A stretch of 64,000 nucleotides of DNA. Origin: Sinomonas terrae (GTDB taxonomy: Bacteria > Actinomycetota > Actinomycetes > Actinomycetales > Micrococcaceae). Each line of letters begins with the position of its first letter. The stretch's first letter is position 1. Below the pieces are notes generated by a model. The model saw nothing but the letters and a program-made list of their open reading frames with translations, did no database searches and was not told the DNA's origin. A program made the translations under genes and the position numbers. The DNA lies in assembly GCF_022539255.1 (NCBI RefSeq), contig NZ_JAKZBV010000001.1, positions 2,418,001-2,482,000 of the forward strand, in the 5' to 3' direction. This document shows, piece by piece, positions 19,290 through 27,523 of this stretch.

Positions 19290-19308
19290 TTAGGCAAGCC
19301 TAAGCTAG
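19290..19308 (-). promoter_or_regulatory. Candidate DtxR/IdeR iron box upstream of acnA
   Basis: TTAGGCAAGCCTAAGCTAG matches the DtxR/IdeR consensus TTAGGTTAGCCTAACCTAA at 15 of 19 positions by eye, and is embedded in flanking GCTAG/CTAGC. It is centred about 66 bp upstream of the acnA start, where the promoter should be. The match is direct observation; binding and the direction of regulation are inference. Confidence 0.6.
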
Positions 19309-19394
19309 CTTGCGTCCGACGCGGACGGGCTTTCGGCGCCAAGGCCATCCTAGTTCCGGGACCTGCGCCAAGCGACGGGAGCTGCGGGGGCGCT

Positions 19395-19420
19395 TACGAG
19401 CGGGCTTCAACAGCGCGACC
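19395..19420. repeat. Second copy of the 3' end of the RNA methyltransferase gene
   Basis: ACGAGCGGGCTTCAACAGCG followed by CGACC repeats, with one substitution and one missing base, the sequence at 19454-19480 that encodes the last codons and stop of the methyltransferase gene. The two copies are 60 bp apart in direct orientation. The copy has no open frame of its own and looks like a small duplication. Confidence 0.7.
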
Positions 19421-19452
19421 GTCTGCCCTCTCCCCCACCCTGATCAGATTGG

Positions 19453-20784
19453 CTACGAGCCGGGCTTCAACAGGGCGACCATTTCAACGTGGTGCGTCTG
19501 CGGATACAAATCCAACCCCCGCACCCACTCGAGGCTCCAGCCCGCCTCGAGGAGCCAGCCGAGGTCGCGGGCGAAGGAAGCCGGATCGCATGCCACGTAG
19601 GCGACGGCCCGGGGCGCGGCTGCCACGAGCTGTCGCACCACCTCGCGACCCGCGCCAGCACGGGGCGGGTCCAGGACCACGGCGTCCAGCCGCTGTCCCG
19701 CGCGCTGGCGCAGCACTCGCTCAACCCGGCCTTGGACGACGTCGACCTGCCGCTGTCGCTTGAACGTGCGCCGCGCGTCGCGGCTCGTCCCAGGAGAGCC
19801 CTCGACGGAGAGGACGGAACCCGATGCGCCGACACGCGCCGCTAGTGGTGCCGTGAAGAGGCCAGCACCGGCATAGAGATCGGCGACGGCCGCGCCCTCG
19901 ACGAGTTCCGGTCCCACGGCGTCGAGCACCGCGGCCATGAGGGTCTCGGGTGCGCGACGGTGGATCTGCCAGAAGCCCTCGCCCGTGACCGTGTAGTGGT
20001 AGCCGTCGGCTTGCTCTGCAACCGAGCCCCGGCCTCGGAGCGTGAGCGGGGCGCCGCCGTTGGCCGAAACGACGCTCACAGAGGCTGCGTCGCCCACGGC
20101 CTCGGCGAGCGCGCTCAAGCGCGCCGACCCGAGGTCCTCGGCGAGGGTGAAGACAACGAGCGGGGTCTCGCCCGACGCCGGAGCCGCGACCTCGACGCGC
20201 TCGACTCCGGCGAGGTCCACGTCCCACAGGCCCAGGCGCTCGATCTCCTCGACGGCGAGCGGCATGTCCCTGATGGGTACGACAGTGTCCGAACGGTGGG
20301 CATGCATCGCGAGGCGGCCCCCGGCGTCGACCGCGAAGCTGCAGCGGGTGCGCCAGTGGAGCCCATCTCTGGGGGACACCGCGCCGTCGGCCGTCCGCTG
20401 CGTGGGAACCTCCTCGACCTCGACGTCGAGCGTGATGTGCGCGATCCGTGACAGCTGCTCGCTTACGACGGCGGCCTTGAGCCGCCGCTGCTCGGCGAGG
20501 CTGATATGCCCGAATTCGGCACCGCCGACCGGGACGCTCCCCTTGGCATACGCGGCGAGGGAGTCCGCCGGCGCCCACACGTGCGGACGGCGTTCGGGTG
20601 AGCCTTCGAGGACTTCGACGACGTCGCCGCGCCAGAACCTCCGCTCGGGCTCGGTGTCGGTCAGCCGTACGCGCACGAGCTCGCCCGGGAGCCCGTGGCG
20701 TACGAAGACAACGCGCCCCTCGTGACGCGCGACCGTGTGCCCGCCGTGTGCGATCGGGCCGAGCCGAAGTTCGAGATCGTTCAC
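19453..20784 (-). CDS. Class I SAM-dependent RNA methyltransferase with TRAM domain (RlmD/TrmA type)
   Basis: A 443-aa protein homologous to the uracil-C5 RNA methyltransferases. An N-terminal TRAM OB-fold (residues 1-60, LRLGPIAHGGHTVARHEGRVVFV) is followed by the SAM domain with DLYAGAGLFTAPLA; the catalytic Cys is C399 in VACDPASFARD and the C-terminal general-base Glu is E434 in HVEMVALL. The four-Cys iron-sulphur motif of classical RlmD is not seen between TRAM and catalytic domains. GTG 20784 overlaps the TGA of the upstream permease gene (GTGA), so the two are coupled, as Rv2689c and Rv2690c are adjacent in M. tuberculosis. The target uridine (rRNA or tRNA) is not deducible. Confidence 0.88.
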   Translation of the reverse strand: MNDLELRLGPIAHGGHTVARHEGRVVFVRHGLPGELVRVRLTDTEPERRFWRGDVVEVLEGSPERRPHVWAPADSLAAYAKGSVPVGGAEFGHISLAEQRRLKAAVVSEQLSRIAHITLDVEVEEVPTQRTADGAVSPRDGLHWRTRCSFAVDAGGRLAMHAHRSDTVVPIRDMPLAVEEIERLGLWDVDLAGVERVEVAAPASGETPLVVFTLAEDLGSARLSALAEAVGDAASVSVVSANGGAPLTLRGRGSVAEQADGYHYTVTGEGFWQIHRRAPETLMAAVLDAVGPELVEGAAVADLYAGAGLFTAPLAARVGASGSVLSVEGSPGTSRDARRTFKRQRQVDVVQGRVERVLRQRAGQRLDAVVLDPPRAGAGREVVRQLVAAAPRAVAYVACDPASFARDLGWLLEAGWSLEWVRGLDLYPQTHHVEMVALLKPGS

Positions 20785-22754
20785 AGTTCCTGCAGCCTCC
20801 GCGCCGTCTCGGACGACTTGAGCTGCCACGGGACGCTCGCGACCATGACGCCGGGTTCGAAGTGGAGCCTCGCCTTGATGCGAAGCGCTGTCTGATTGTG
20901 CACGAGCTGCTCCCACCACTTCCCGACGACGTATTCGGGGATGTAGACGACGATGAGGTCCCGCGGCGATTCCCGCCGCATGCTGTCGATGTACTCGAGC
21001 AGCGGTGTCACCGTCTCGCGGTACGGACTCGCGAGGACCGTCAGCGGCACCGGGATGTCGAGCTTCTCCCAGTCCGCGACAGTCTGCGCTGTCTCCTCGG
21101 GGCTGATATCCACCGTGACTGCATCGAGGCGGGACGGACGCGACGCGCGGGCGTAGGCGAGGGCGCGCAGCACGGGCTTGCGGACGTGCGAGACGAGAAG
21201 GACGGCGTGGACACGGCTCGGCAGGGCACGAGCGGACGAATCATCACCGACGGCGAGTTCCCGGGCCACCTTGTCGTAATGCGCGCGGATGCTCCACATG
21301 ACGAGGAACAGGACGATCATCGCGAGGATCGCGATCCAGGCGCCATGCTCGAACTTCGTGATGAGCACGATGATGAGGACGGTCGCCGTCATGCCGAAGC
21401 CGATCGAGTTGACGACGCGGGAACGCCGCATGCCCAGGCGCACCGATCGGTCCTTGACCCGCCTGAGCTCCCGCGTCCAATGTCGGATCATTCCGAACTG
21501 GCTCGCGGTGAAGGACACGAAGACGCCCACGATGTACAGCTGGATGAGGCGCGTGACGTCTGCGTTGAACGAGACGATGAGGACAAGAGCCCCCGTTGCG
21601 AGCAGGATGACGCCGTTGCTGAACGCGAGCCGGTCGCCCCGTGTGCGGAGCTGGCGGGGCAGGTAGCCGTCCTGAGCGAGGATCGAGGCGAGGATCGGGA
21701 AGCCGTTGAAGGCCGTGTTCGACGCGAACACGAGGATCACGCCCGTCGCAGCAACGACGATGTAGAACGCGATGCTCCCATTTCCGAACACCGCGTCCGC
21801 GATCTGGCTGATCACGGGTGACTGCACGTAGCTCGAAGGAAGGAGCTGCCCATTGAGGGTGAGCTCGCTCGAGGGGTCCTGCGCCATGTGGACGTGGGTC
21901 GCGCTGGCGAGGAAGAGGATGCCTGCGAGCATGCTCGCGGCGACGATGCCAAGGAGCAGGAGGGTGCGAGCAGCGTTCGCACTCTTCGGCGGCCTGAAGT
22001 TCGGGACGCCGTTGCTGATCGCCTCGACGCCGGTGAGCGCCGCGGCGCCCGAGGAGAACGCACGGAGCAGGAGGAATCCGCCTGCCAGCCCGACGAGGCC
22101 CTGGCTGAACTCGGCGCTCGGAACGATCGCGAAGGCAGCACTGACGGACTGGTGCAGGTTGCCCGTGAGGAACTGGACGAGGCCCACGAGAGTCATGCCG
22201 ATGATCGAGAGCATGAAGATGTACGTCGGGGCCGCGAAGACCGTGCCGGCCTCCTTGACGCCGCGCAGATTGACGAGCGCGAGGACGAGGACGCCGACGA
22301 CGGCGATGAGCGCCTGCTGCCCTTGGAAGAACGGCACAGCGGTCGTCAGATAGTTCGCCGCGGAGGAGATCGACACGGCGACAGTGAGGACGTAGTCGAC
22401 CAGGAGGGCGGACGCGACGGTGAGCCCCGCGAATCGGCCGAGGTTCGTCGTCGCGATCTCGTAGTCCCCGCCGCCCGAAGGGTAGGCGTGCACGTTCTGA
22501 CGGTAGGAAGCGACCACGGTGAGCAGCACGAGCATGACGGCGATCCCCACCCACGGGGAGAGCGCGACCGAGCCGACGCCAGCCAAGGCCAACGTGAGGA
22601 GGATCTCGTCCGGCGCGTAGGCGACCGAGGAGAGGGCGTCGGAAGCGAAGATCGGCAGGGCGATCCGCTTCGGCAGGAGCGTATGGCTCAACCTGTCGTT
22701 GCGGAACGGACGCCCAACCAGCACCCGTTTCACGGCGTTGAATATCTGCAGCAC
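20781..22754 (-). CDS. KimA-like potassium/proton symporter (APC superfamily permease)
   Basis: A 657-aa membrane protein with about 12 transmembrane helices (residues 35-470) and a long cytoplasmic C-terminal domain (about 480-657) carrying a USP-like stretch. It would usually be labelled an amino-acid permease, but the N-terminus matches Bacillus subtilis KimA closely: KRVLVGRPF, FASDALSSVAYAPDEIL and LLVDYVLTVAVS. Residues implicated in K+ binding in KimA (D36, Y43, D117, Y118, T121) correspond to D39, Y46, D120, Y121 and T124 here. Divergent from two trkA genes 142 bp away and overlapping the downstream methyltransferase gene. Potassium as substrate is an inference from motif conservation plus neighbours. 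Confidence 0.8.
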   Translation of the reverse strand: MLQIFNAVKRVLVGRPFRNDRLSHTLLPKRIALPIFASDALSSVAYAPDEILLTLALAGVGSVALSPWVGIAVMLVLLTVVASYRQNVHAYPSGGGDYEIATTNLGRFAGLTVASALLVDYVLTVAVSISSAANYLTTAVPFFQGQQALIAVVGVLVLALVNLRGVKEAGTVFAAPTYIFMLSIIGMTLVGLVQFLTGNLHQSVSAAFAIVPSAEFSQGLVGLAGGFLLLRAFSSGAAALTGVEAISNGVPNFRPPKSANAARTLLLLGIVAASMLAGILFLASATHVHMAQDPSSELTLNGQLLPSSYVQSPVISQIADAVFGNGSIAFYIVVAATGVILVFASNTAFNGFPILASILAQDGYLPRQLRTRGDRLAFSNGVILLATGALVLIVSFNADVTRLIQLYIVGVFVSFTASQFGMIRHWTRELRRVKDRSVRLGMRRSRVVNSIGFGMTATVLIIVLITKFEHGAWIAILAMIVLFLVMWSIRAHYDKVARELAVGDDSSARALPSRVHAVLLVSHVRKPVLRALAYARASRPSRLDAVTVDISPEETAQTVADWEKLDIPVPLTVLASPYRETVTPLLEYIDSMRRESPRDLIVVYIPEYVVGKWWEQLVHNQTALRIKARLHFEPGVMVASVPWQLKSSETARRLQEL

Positions 22755-22896
22755 GAAGACACGGTATGCGCTGGGCGCGGCAAGTCATAGTCCGTGGCCC
22801 CGCGGCGGGATAGGGATTCGATACATTGGGTGTCGAACCTCCCGTCGGCGGAGGCGGCGTTGGCCTTCGTCTGGCCAGAGGGAGCAAGGAGCGCGG

Positions 22897-23571
22897 GTGG
22901 CGCATTACGTGATCATGGGGTGCGGGCGTGTGGGCGTCTCCCTCGCGCACACGCTCGAGGACTCGGGCCATTCGGTGGCCATCATCGATCAGGACGATCG
23001 GGCTTTCCGCCGTCTTCGGCGCACGTTCGGCGGACGCAAGGTCACGGGTATCGGCTTCGATCGGGACACCATGCGTCAGGCGGGGATTGAGGATGCGTAC
23101 GCCTTCGCGGCCGTTTCGAGCGGCGACAACTCCAACATCCTCGCGACGCGCGTTGCTCGCGAGACGTTCCATGTGCCTCACGTTGTCGCGAGGATTTACG
23201 ATCCCGGCCGTGCCGAGATCTATCAGCGGCTGGGAATCCCCACCGTCGCAGCGGTGAGGTGGAGCGCCGACCAGGTCCTGCGGCGCATCCTTCCGGAAGC
23301 TGGGATCGCGGGTGACTTCCGCGACGCGTCGGGTCGGCTCGTCCTGACGGAAGTAGACCTCGATCCCGCGTGGCTCGGGCAGCCGCTCTCCGCTATCGAG
23401 AAGGCGGCTCCCGTCCGCGTCGCCTATGTGACGCGCTTCGGCGAAGGCATGCTCCCCAACCCCAGCACGAGCTATCAGGAGGGGGACACCGTCCACGTCA
23501 TGATGCGCCTGGACGACACGGGCGATGTCTCCCGCATTCTCGCGGCGCCGCCCGCCAAGGAGGGACTGTGA
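22897..23571 (+). CDS. trkA: TrkA-family potassium uptake regulator (RCK protein), first of pair
   Basis: A 224-aa cytosolic RCK protein. The N-terminal Rossmann domain has the nucleotide loop MGCGRVGVSLAHTLEDSG (7-24) and the acidic IIDQDDRAF; an RCK_C domain covers about 135-215. Equivalent to CeoB (Rv2691) by position. It has a good RBS (AAGGAG at 22886-22891, five bases before GTG 22897), and its stop overlaps the start of the second trkA by GTGA. No TrkH/KtrB channel gene is present in the window, while a KimA-like permease is divergently transcribed next door, making that permease the obvious candidate partner. Confidence 0.9.
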   Translation: MAHYVIMGCGRVGVSLAHTLEDSGHSVAIIDQDDRAFRRLRRTFGGRKVTGIGFDRDTMRQAGIEDAYAFAAVSSGDNSNILATRVARETFHVPHVVARIYDPGRAEIYQRLGIPTVAAVRWSADQVLRRILPEAGIAGDFRDASGRLVLTEVDLDPAWLGQPLSAIEKAAPVRVAYVTRFGEGMLPNPSTSYQEGDTVHVMMRLDDTGDVSRILAAPPAKEGL

Positions 23572-24287
23572 AGGTCATCATCGCGGGCGCCGGAAGCGTC
23601 GGCTCGTCGATCGCACGGGAACTGCTCGCGCACCGTCACGACGTATTGCTCATCGACCCCAAACCTGAGGTCATCGGCCGCAGCGGCCTCAGGGGCGCAA
23701 AGTGGCTCGTCGGCGACGCGTGCGAGATCTCGACGCTGAAGGAGGCGCGCGTCGAGGACGCCGACGTTGTCGTCGCCGCGACGGGAGACGACAAGGTCAA
23801 TCTCGTCGTCTCTCTGCTCGCCAAGACCGAGTTCGGTGTCGGGCGCACGGTGGGGCGCGTCAACAACCCCAAGAACGATTGGATGTTCGACGGCTCGTGG
23901 GGCGTCGACGTAGCCGTCAACACTCCTCGTCTCATGACGGCACTCGTGGAAGAGGCGGTCGAGATCGGGGACGTCGTGCGGCTCCTGACGCTCCAGACCG
24001 GCGTTGCCTCGCTCGTCGAATTCACCGTCCCGGCGAACTCGGACCTCATCGGACGCACGGTCGGCCAAGTCGAATGGCCCAATGACGCGGCCCTCGTCGC
24101 GATCCTTCGCGACCAGTCCCCCATCACGCCCAGCATCGACGACGTGATCGACCACCGGGACGAGCTGTTCTTCGTGACCACCATCGCCGCTGAGGATGCG
24201 CTGCGCGCCTTGCTCTCGCCCGGGAACGGGGAGGAAGCGGAAGAACTCCCGAGCGAGGAAGGCGAAGACGACCTCTTCGACGGCTGA
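23568..24287 (+). CDS. trkA: TrkA-family potassium uptake regulator (RCK protein), second of pair
   Basis: A 239-aa RCK protein with an RCK_N Rossmann fold (MKVIIAGAGSVGSSIARELL, acidic LLIDPKPEV) and RCK_C at about 140-220, followed by a very acidic C-terminal tail (GEEAEELPSEEGEDDLF) absent from the first copy. Position corresponds to CeoC (Rv2692). The GTG start overlaps the stop of the first trkA, implying equimolar synthesis and perhaps a hetero-oligomeric ring. It converges on the DUF3159 gene with only 18 bp between, and no terminator hairpin is visible there. Confidence 0.9.
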   Translation: MKVIIAGAGSVGSSIARELLAHRHDVLLIDPKPEVIGRSGLRGAKWLVGDACEISTLKEARVEDADVVVAATGDDKVNLVVSLLAKTEFGVGRTVGRVNNPKNDWMFDGSWGVDVAVNTPRLMTALVEEAVEIGDVVRLLTLQTGVASLVEFTVPANSDLIGRTVGQVEWPNDAALVAILRDQSPITPSIDDVIDHRDELFFVTTIAAEDALRALLSPGNGEEAEELPSEEGEDDLFDG

Positions 24288-24305
24288 TCCGCCAGCGGCT
24301 GAAAA

Positions 24306-25010
24306 CTAGTCCCCTGCGGTCGCCTGCGACTGGGCCGCAGGGCGGGTGACGAGCCATGCAAGCCAGATGCCGAGCGCGTAGAGGGGGACGCCGAGGAGCA
24401 GGCGCATCGCTCCGAGGGCCACGAGGCCCGCGTCGCCCATGAGGTACAGCGGCACCTCGACGACCAGCCTCAGGGCCAGCACTGCGACCATGATCCAGGT
24501 TCCAAGCCGGTACTGCCGAGCGCGCTGCGCGTCGCCGCGCCAGTGGACGCCCTCATTGCGAAGGAAGCCGAAGACCACTCCCATGAGCGGCCACTTCACG
24601 ACCACAGAGATGGCGAGCGCGAGAATGTAGGCCGCGTTCGTCAGGAAGCCCGAGACGTAGAAGTTCTCCGCCTTCCCCGTGAAGAGGGCGAGGGCTGCCG
24701 AGACCGCGATGCCCACGATTCCCGCGAACGCCTGGGTCAGAGAAGTCCGGGTGAGAAGGCGGACGACGACGAACACGGCCGCCACGGCGAGCGAGAGCAC
24801 GGCGGAGAGCACGAGGTCGCGCACCGCCGTGAACGCCACGAGGAAGACGAGGCCAGGCAGGATGCTCTCGAGCACACCACGGACTCCGCCCGCGCTGCGG
24901 AGGACGTCAATACGCCCGTCGGCGTGCCGGTGGAGCCCTGCCCTCGCCGCGTAGGCAGCCGCCAACTCGGCGGCTCCGGGTTCCTTCGACGGCTGTCCCT
25001 CGGACTCCAT
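24306..25010 (-). CDS. DUF3159 membrane protein
   Basis: A 234-aa integral membrane protein of the actinobacterial DUF3159 family, function unknown. A hydrophilic N-terminus (1-45) is followed by about six helices, with the conserved GFLRNEGVHWRGD loop and YRLGTWIMVAVLALRLVVEVPLYL. It starts one base after the stop of the OB-fold gene and ends a minus-strand run dut, DUF3710, OB-fold, DUF3159 that matches the order in Rv2693c-Rv2697c. Confidence 0.88.
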   Translation of the reverse strand: MESEGQPSKEPGAAELAAAYAARAGLHRHADGRIDVLRSAGGVRGVLESILPGLVFLVAFTAVRDLVLSAVLSLAVAAVFVVVRLLTRTSLTQAFAGIVGIAVSAALALFTGKAENFYVSGFLTNAAYILALAISVVVKWPLMGVVFGFLRNEGVHWRGDAQRARQYRLGTWIMVAVLALRLVVEVPLYLMGDAGLVALGAMRLLLGVPLYALGIWLAWLVTRPAAQSQATAGD

Positions 25011-25011
25011 C

Positions 25012-25329
25012 TCACTCCTCCTTCGCGAGGATCTCGTAGCGCGGGTTGTAGATGGTGGGTTCGCCCTGCACGGCGGAGAGCATTCCCGAGAATCGGACGG
25101 AAGTGCCCGCGTCGATCCCCCGGATGCGTCGTCGGCCGAGCCAGACCAGACGTATCGCCGGCCCCCGCCCGGGCCGTTCTGCCTCGGCGTCTTCGATCCT
25201 CGCGCTGAAGCGTGGTGCCTCGGACGGGGCGACGAAGGTCACGGAGCGGATGATGCCCTCGCCCGCGACCACGCCGCGCTCGGGAAGGCGGGAGAAATCA
25301 AGTGGGGCCGGTGTGGATCGCTCAGCCAA
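25012..25329 (-). CDS. OB-fold nucleic-acid-binding domain protein
   Basis: A 105-aa protein resembling the single OB-fold proteins near dut in Actinobacteria (Rv2694c-like). Strands such as GIIRSVTFVAPSEAPRFSARIED, AIRLVWLGRRRIRGI and GTSVRFSGMLSAVQGEPTIYNPRYEI give the tRNA-anticodon/RecG-type OB pattern. No ATG or GTG suits; the most plausible start is TTG 25329, which overlaps the DUF3710 stop by eight bases and gives MAERSTPAPLDFSRLPERG. Coupled at both ends to neighbours, so it is part of one transcript with DUF3710 and DUF3159. Partner nucleic acid unknown. Confidence 0.75.
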   Translation of the reverse strand: MAERSTPAPLDFSRLPERGVVAGEGIIRSVTFVAPSEAPRFSARIEDAEAERPGRGPAIRLVWLGRRRIRGIDAGTSVRFSGMLSAVQGEPTIYNPRYEILAKEE

Positions 25330-26032
25330 GATGCGTGATCTCCGGGCCGCGCTCGGGCGCAGCGAACCCGGGGGCGCCGGCCTGCTCCTGCGGGGGCTGG
25401 TCGACAGGGAGACGCAGAGGGAGGAGCTCGCTCGGCGGCAGAGGCGATTCGCCACGGTCGACGACGACGGAGCGGAACAGTTCCTCGAGCTCCTCCGCCG
25501 CGGCCCGGTCCATGACGGCATTGCCGGACATGACGCCGCGCAGGAACCAACGGGGGCCGTCGACTCCCATGAAGTGGGCCACGCGGTAGCCCCGCCGACC
25601 ATCGGCCGTGGACGTTGGGAGCTTGGCGACGAGCTCGGGCCCGAAGCTTCCCTCGATCTCCTCGACGGTGCCGCCCTGACTCGCAACCGACTGGGCGATC
25701 TGCGCCCGGATCTCACCCCAGAGGCCCGCCGACCTGGGGGCAGCAAAGGCTTGGAGCTGAAGGCTCGAGCCGTTGAGGTCAAGGGTCACCGCGACGACGC
25801 GTCGGGTTGCCTCCTCGACTTCGAGGCGGATCTGCAGCCCTTCGATAGGACGGATGAGGATCGCGCCGAGGTCAACGTAGCCGACGGCGGTATCCCTCTC
25901 GCTCGCGTCGAACGGCCCCTTGGAAGAGCGCCCGAAGCCGCTCTTGTCCGGCTCGGCCTCTCGCTGGGGCGTGCCGAGCACCGAGGGGTCCTCGGCAGTC
26001 AGCTTGGCATTCTTGCCACGTCCGAACAGCAC
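25322..26032 (-). CDS. DUF3710 family protein
   Basis: A 236-aa soluble protein of the actinobacterial DUF3710 family (Rv2696c-like), function unknown. It begins MLFGRGKNAKL, has an acidic disordered stretch to about residue 45, then the conserved core with YVDLGAILIRPIEGLQIRLEVEE, RRGYRVAHFMGVDGPRWFLRGVMSG and VDRGESPLPPSELLPLRLP. Located between dut and the OB-fold gene; overlaps the latter by eight bases. Confidence 0.88.
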   Translation of the reverse strand: MLFGRGKNAKLTAEDPSVLGTPQREAEPDKSGFGRSSKGPFDASERDTAVGYVDLGAILIRPIEGLQIRLEVEEATRRVVAVTLDLNGSSLQLQAFAAPRSAGLWGEIRAQIAQSVASQGGTVEEIEGSFGPELVAKLPTSTADGRRGYRVAHFMGVDGPRWFLRGVMSGNAVMDRAAAEELEELFRSVVVDRGESPLPPSELLPLRLPVDQPPQEQAGAPGFAAPERGPEITHLG

Positions 26033-26097
26033 GTCAACTTCTCCTTCAGTCAGCCGTCCGCGAAGCCGCCCTCGCGCGCCTCCCGTCCGTGCAGGCG

Positions 26098-26607
26098 CTA
26101 CCGCGCCGAGAATCCTCCGGTGGAGCCGAAGCCGCCGGTCCCCCGCGCCGACTCGGCAAGCGAGTCGACGGGGACGAAGCGCGCGTACTCGACGCGCTGG
26201 ATCACCATCTGCGCAATTCTATCGCCGCGGCGCAGGCTCAGTGGTTCACGCGCGTCCGTGTTCAGGAGAGTCACCGCGATCTCTCCCCGGTAGCCAGCAT
26301 CCACTGTGCCTGGAGCGTTCACGACCGTGAGGCCGTGGCGGGTCGCGAGCCCCGACCTCGGGTGAATGAGCGCGACATAGCCGAAGGGCAGGGCGATGCT
26401 GACTCCGGTCGGGACCAGAAGCCGCTCCCCCGGCTCGAGCGTGAAGTCGATCCGCGAGCACAGGTCGGCGCCGGCGTCGCCGGGGTGGGCGTACGACGGG
26501 GCGGGGAGGCCGTCGTCGAGCATGACCACCTCGATGTCGAGGGTGGGCTCCCATTCAAGGGCAGTGCGGGCGGTGGCGTCGTCAGTCGTCTCGGCTGCGG
26601 TCACCAC
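26098..26607 (-). CDS. dut: Deoxyuridine 5'-triphosphate nucleotidohydrolase (dUTPase)
   Basis: A 169-aa trimeric dUTPase that converts dUTP to dUMP and pyrophosphate, keeping uracil out of DNA and feeding thymidylate synthesis. All five motifs are visible: HPGDAGADLCSR, HPRSGLATRHG, GTVDAGYRGEI, RRGDRIAQMVI and the C-terminal RGTGGFGSTGG arm. An N-terminal extension of about 25 residues precedes the first strand. Start is GTG 26607 or the adjacent GTG 26604. It heads the minus-strand run into DUF3710 and beyond (65 bp gap) and is divergent from DUF3093. Confidence 0.96.
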   Translation of the reverse strand: MVTAAETTDDATARTALEWEPTLDIEVVMLDDGLPAPSYAHPGDAGADLCSRIDFTLEPGERLLVPTGVSIALPFGYVALIHPRSGLATRHGLTVVNAPGTVDAGYRGEIAVTLLNTDAREPLSLRRGDRIAQMVIQRVEYARFVPVDSLAESARGTGGFGSTGGFSAR

Positions 26608-26662
26608 ACCACTCTATCGGTTGGCTTTGGTGCTCGCGTGCACGAGGTGAAAAGCTGGAGCC

Positions 26663-27148
26663 ATGCCTGATTCGCCCTCCTCTGGTCCCGTGCCCCGCGA
26701 CAGCGCGACGACCATCTACAGTGAAAAGCTCTGGCCCTCGTGGTGGGTCTGGATCGTCGTCATCGGCATTGCGGGTGCATGTATCCTCGTGCTCGCGCCG
26801 ATCAGCATCGCGGCCGGTTACACGGGCGCGATTCTGGTCTTCCTCGTCCTGTGCGGAATCCTCATTGCGACGACTCCCGCCGTGGTCGTGACGCCGGGCG
26901 ACTTCCGGGCCGGACGCGCAGTCCTCCCACGCCAGTTCGTGGCGTCCGTCGAGGCGTTCCTCGGCGACGAGGCCACAGCTGAGCGCGGGACGCGTCTTGA
27001 TGGGCGCGCCTACCTCTGCATGCGCGGCTGGATCTCCCCGGTTGTGCGCGTAGAGCTCGATGACCCGGAGGACCCGACTCCGTACTGGCTCGTCTCGACG
27101 CGGCGGCCTGCGAAGCTCCTGGAAGCACTCGCCGGCAGCCAAGCCTGA
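26663..27148 (+). CDS. DUF3093 membrane protein
   Basis: A 161-aa protein with two adjacent transmembrane helices (about 29-50 and 55-75) and a C-terminal soluble alpha/beta domain ending DDPTPYWLVSTRRPAKLLEAL. This is the DUF3093 pattern (Rv2698-like), function unknown, restricted to Actinobacteria. Divergent from dut with 55 bp between. A large bidirectional hairpin follows its stop. Confidence 0.87.
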   Translation: MPDSPSSGPVPRDSATTIYSEKLWPSWWVWIVVIGIAGACILVLAPISIAAGYTGAILVFLVLCGILIATTPAVVVTPGDFRAGRAVLPRQFVASVEAFLGDEATAERGTRLDGRAYLCMRGWISPVVRVELDDPEDPTPYWLVSTRRPAKLLEALAGSQA

Positions 27149-27163
27149 AGCCGGAAAGAACCG

Positions 27164-27209
27164 GGAACGTGGAAGGGGCCGAGCATTTGCTCGGCCCCTT
27201 CCACGTTCC
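27164..27209. terminator. Bidirectional hairpin between convergent DUF3093 and DUF4193 genes
   Basis: A perfect 22-bp inverted repeat (GGAACGTGGAAGGGGCC at 27164-27180 continuing GAGCA, complement at 27188-27209) with a nominal 2-base loop that would open to four or more. It is symmetrical and placed between converging stops, so it can serve both genes. Confidence 0.85.
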
Positions 27210-27223
27210 ATCGTGCGGGAGGC

Positions 27224-27523
27224 TTAGCCCTCGCACTCCTTGCAGTAGTACAGCCCGTTCTTCTCGCGGGCGATCTGGGACCGGTGGCGCACCAAGAAGC
27301 AGGACGCGCACGTGAATTCGTCTGCCTGAGCAGGCAGGACGCGCACGAGCAGCTCCTCGCCGGAGAGATCCGCGCCGGGCAGCTCATAGCTGTCAGCGGC
27401 CTCGGCCTCATCCTCGTCCACCGAGGCGGACTGCTTGTCCGTGCGCCGCGTCTTCAGCTCTTCGATTGAATCCTCGTTGAGCTCTTCCTCGTTCTTGCGC
27501 GGCGCATCGTAGTCGGTCGCCAT
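27224..27523 (-). CDS. DUF4193 zinc-ribbon protein
   Basis: A 99-aa acidic protein, DUF4193 family (Rv2699c-like). The N-terminal two thirds are charged and probably disordered (NEEELNEDSIEELKTRR); the C-terminus has two Cys pairs, FTCASCFLV and YYCKECEG, giving a zinc-ribbon. Members are small, abundant actinobacterial proteins without assigned function; an RNA polymerase or nucleic acid contact is a guess. No good Shine-Dalgarno sits right before ATG 27523, so it may be poorly led or leaderless. Confidence 0.88.
   Translation of the reverse strand: MATDYDAPRKNEEELNEDSIEELKTRRTDKQSASVDEDEAEAADSYELPGADLSGEELLVRVLPAQADEFTCASCFLVRHRSQIAREKNGLYYCKECEG

Noticed and set aside
20781..22754. Amino-acid permease
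   Set aside because: The APC fold is shared, but K+-site residues of KimA are conserved and the neighbours are TrkA proteins.
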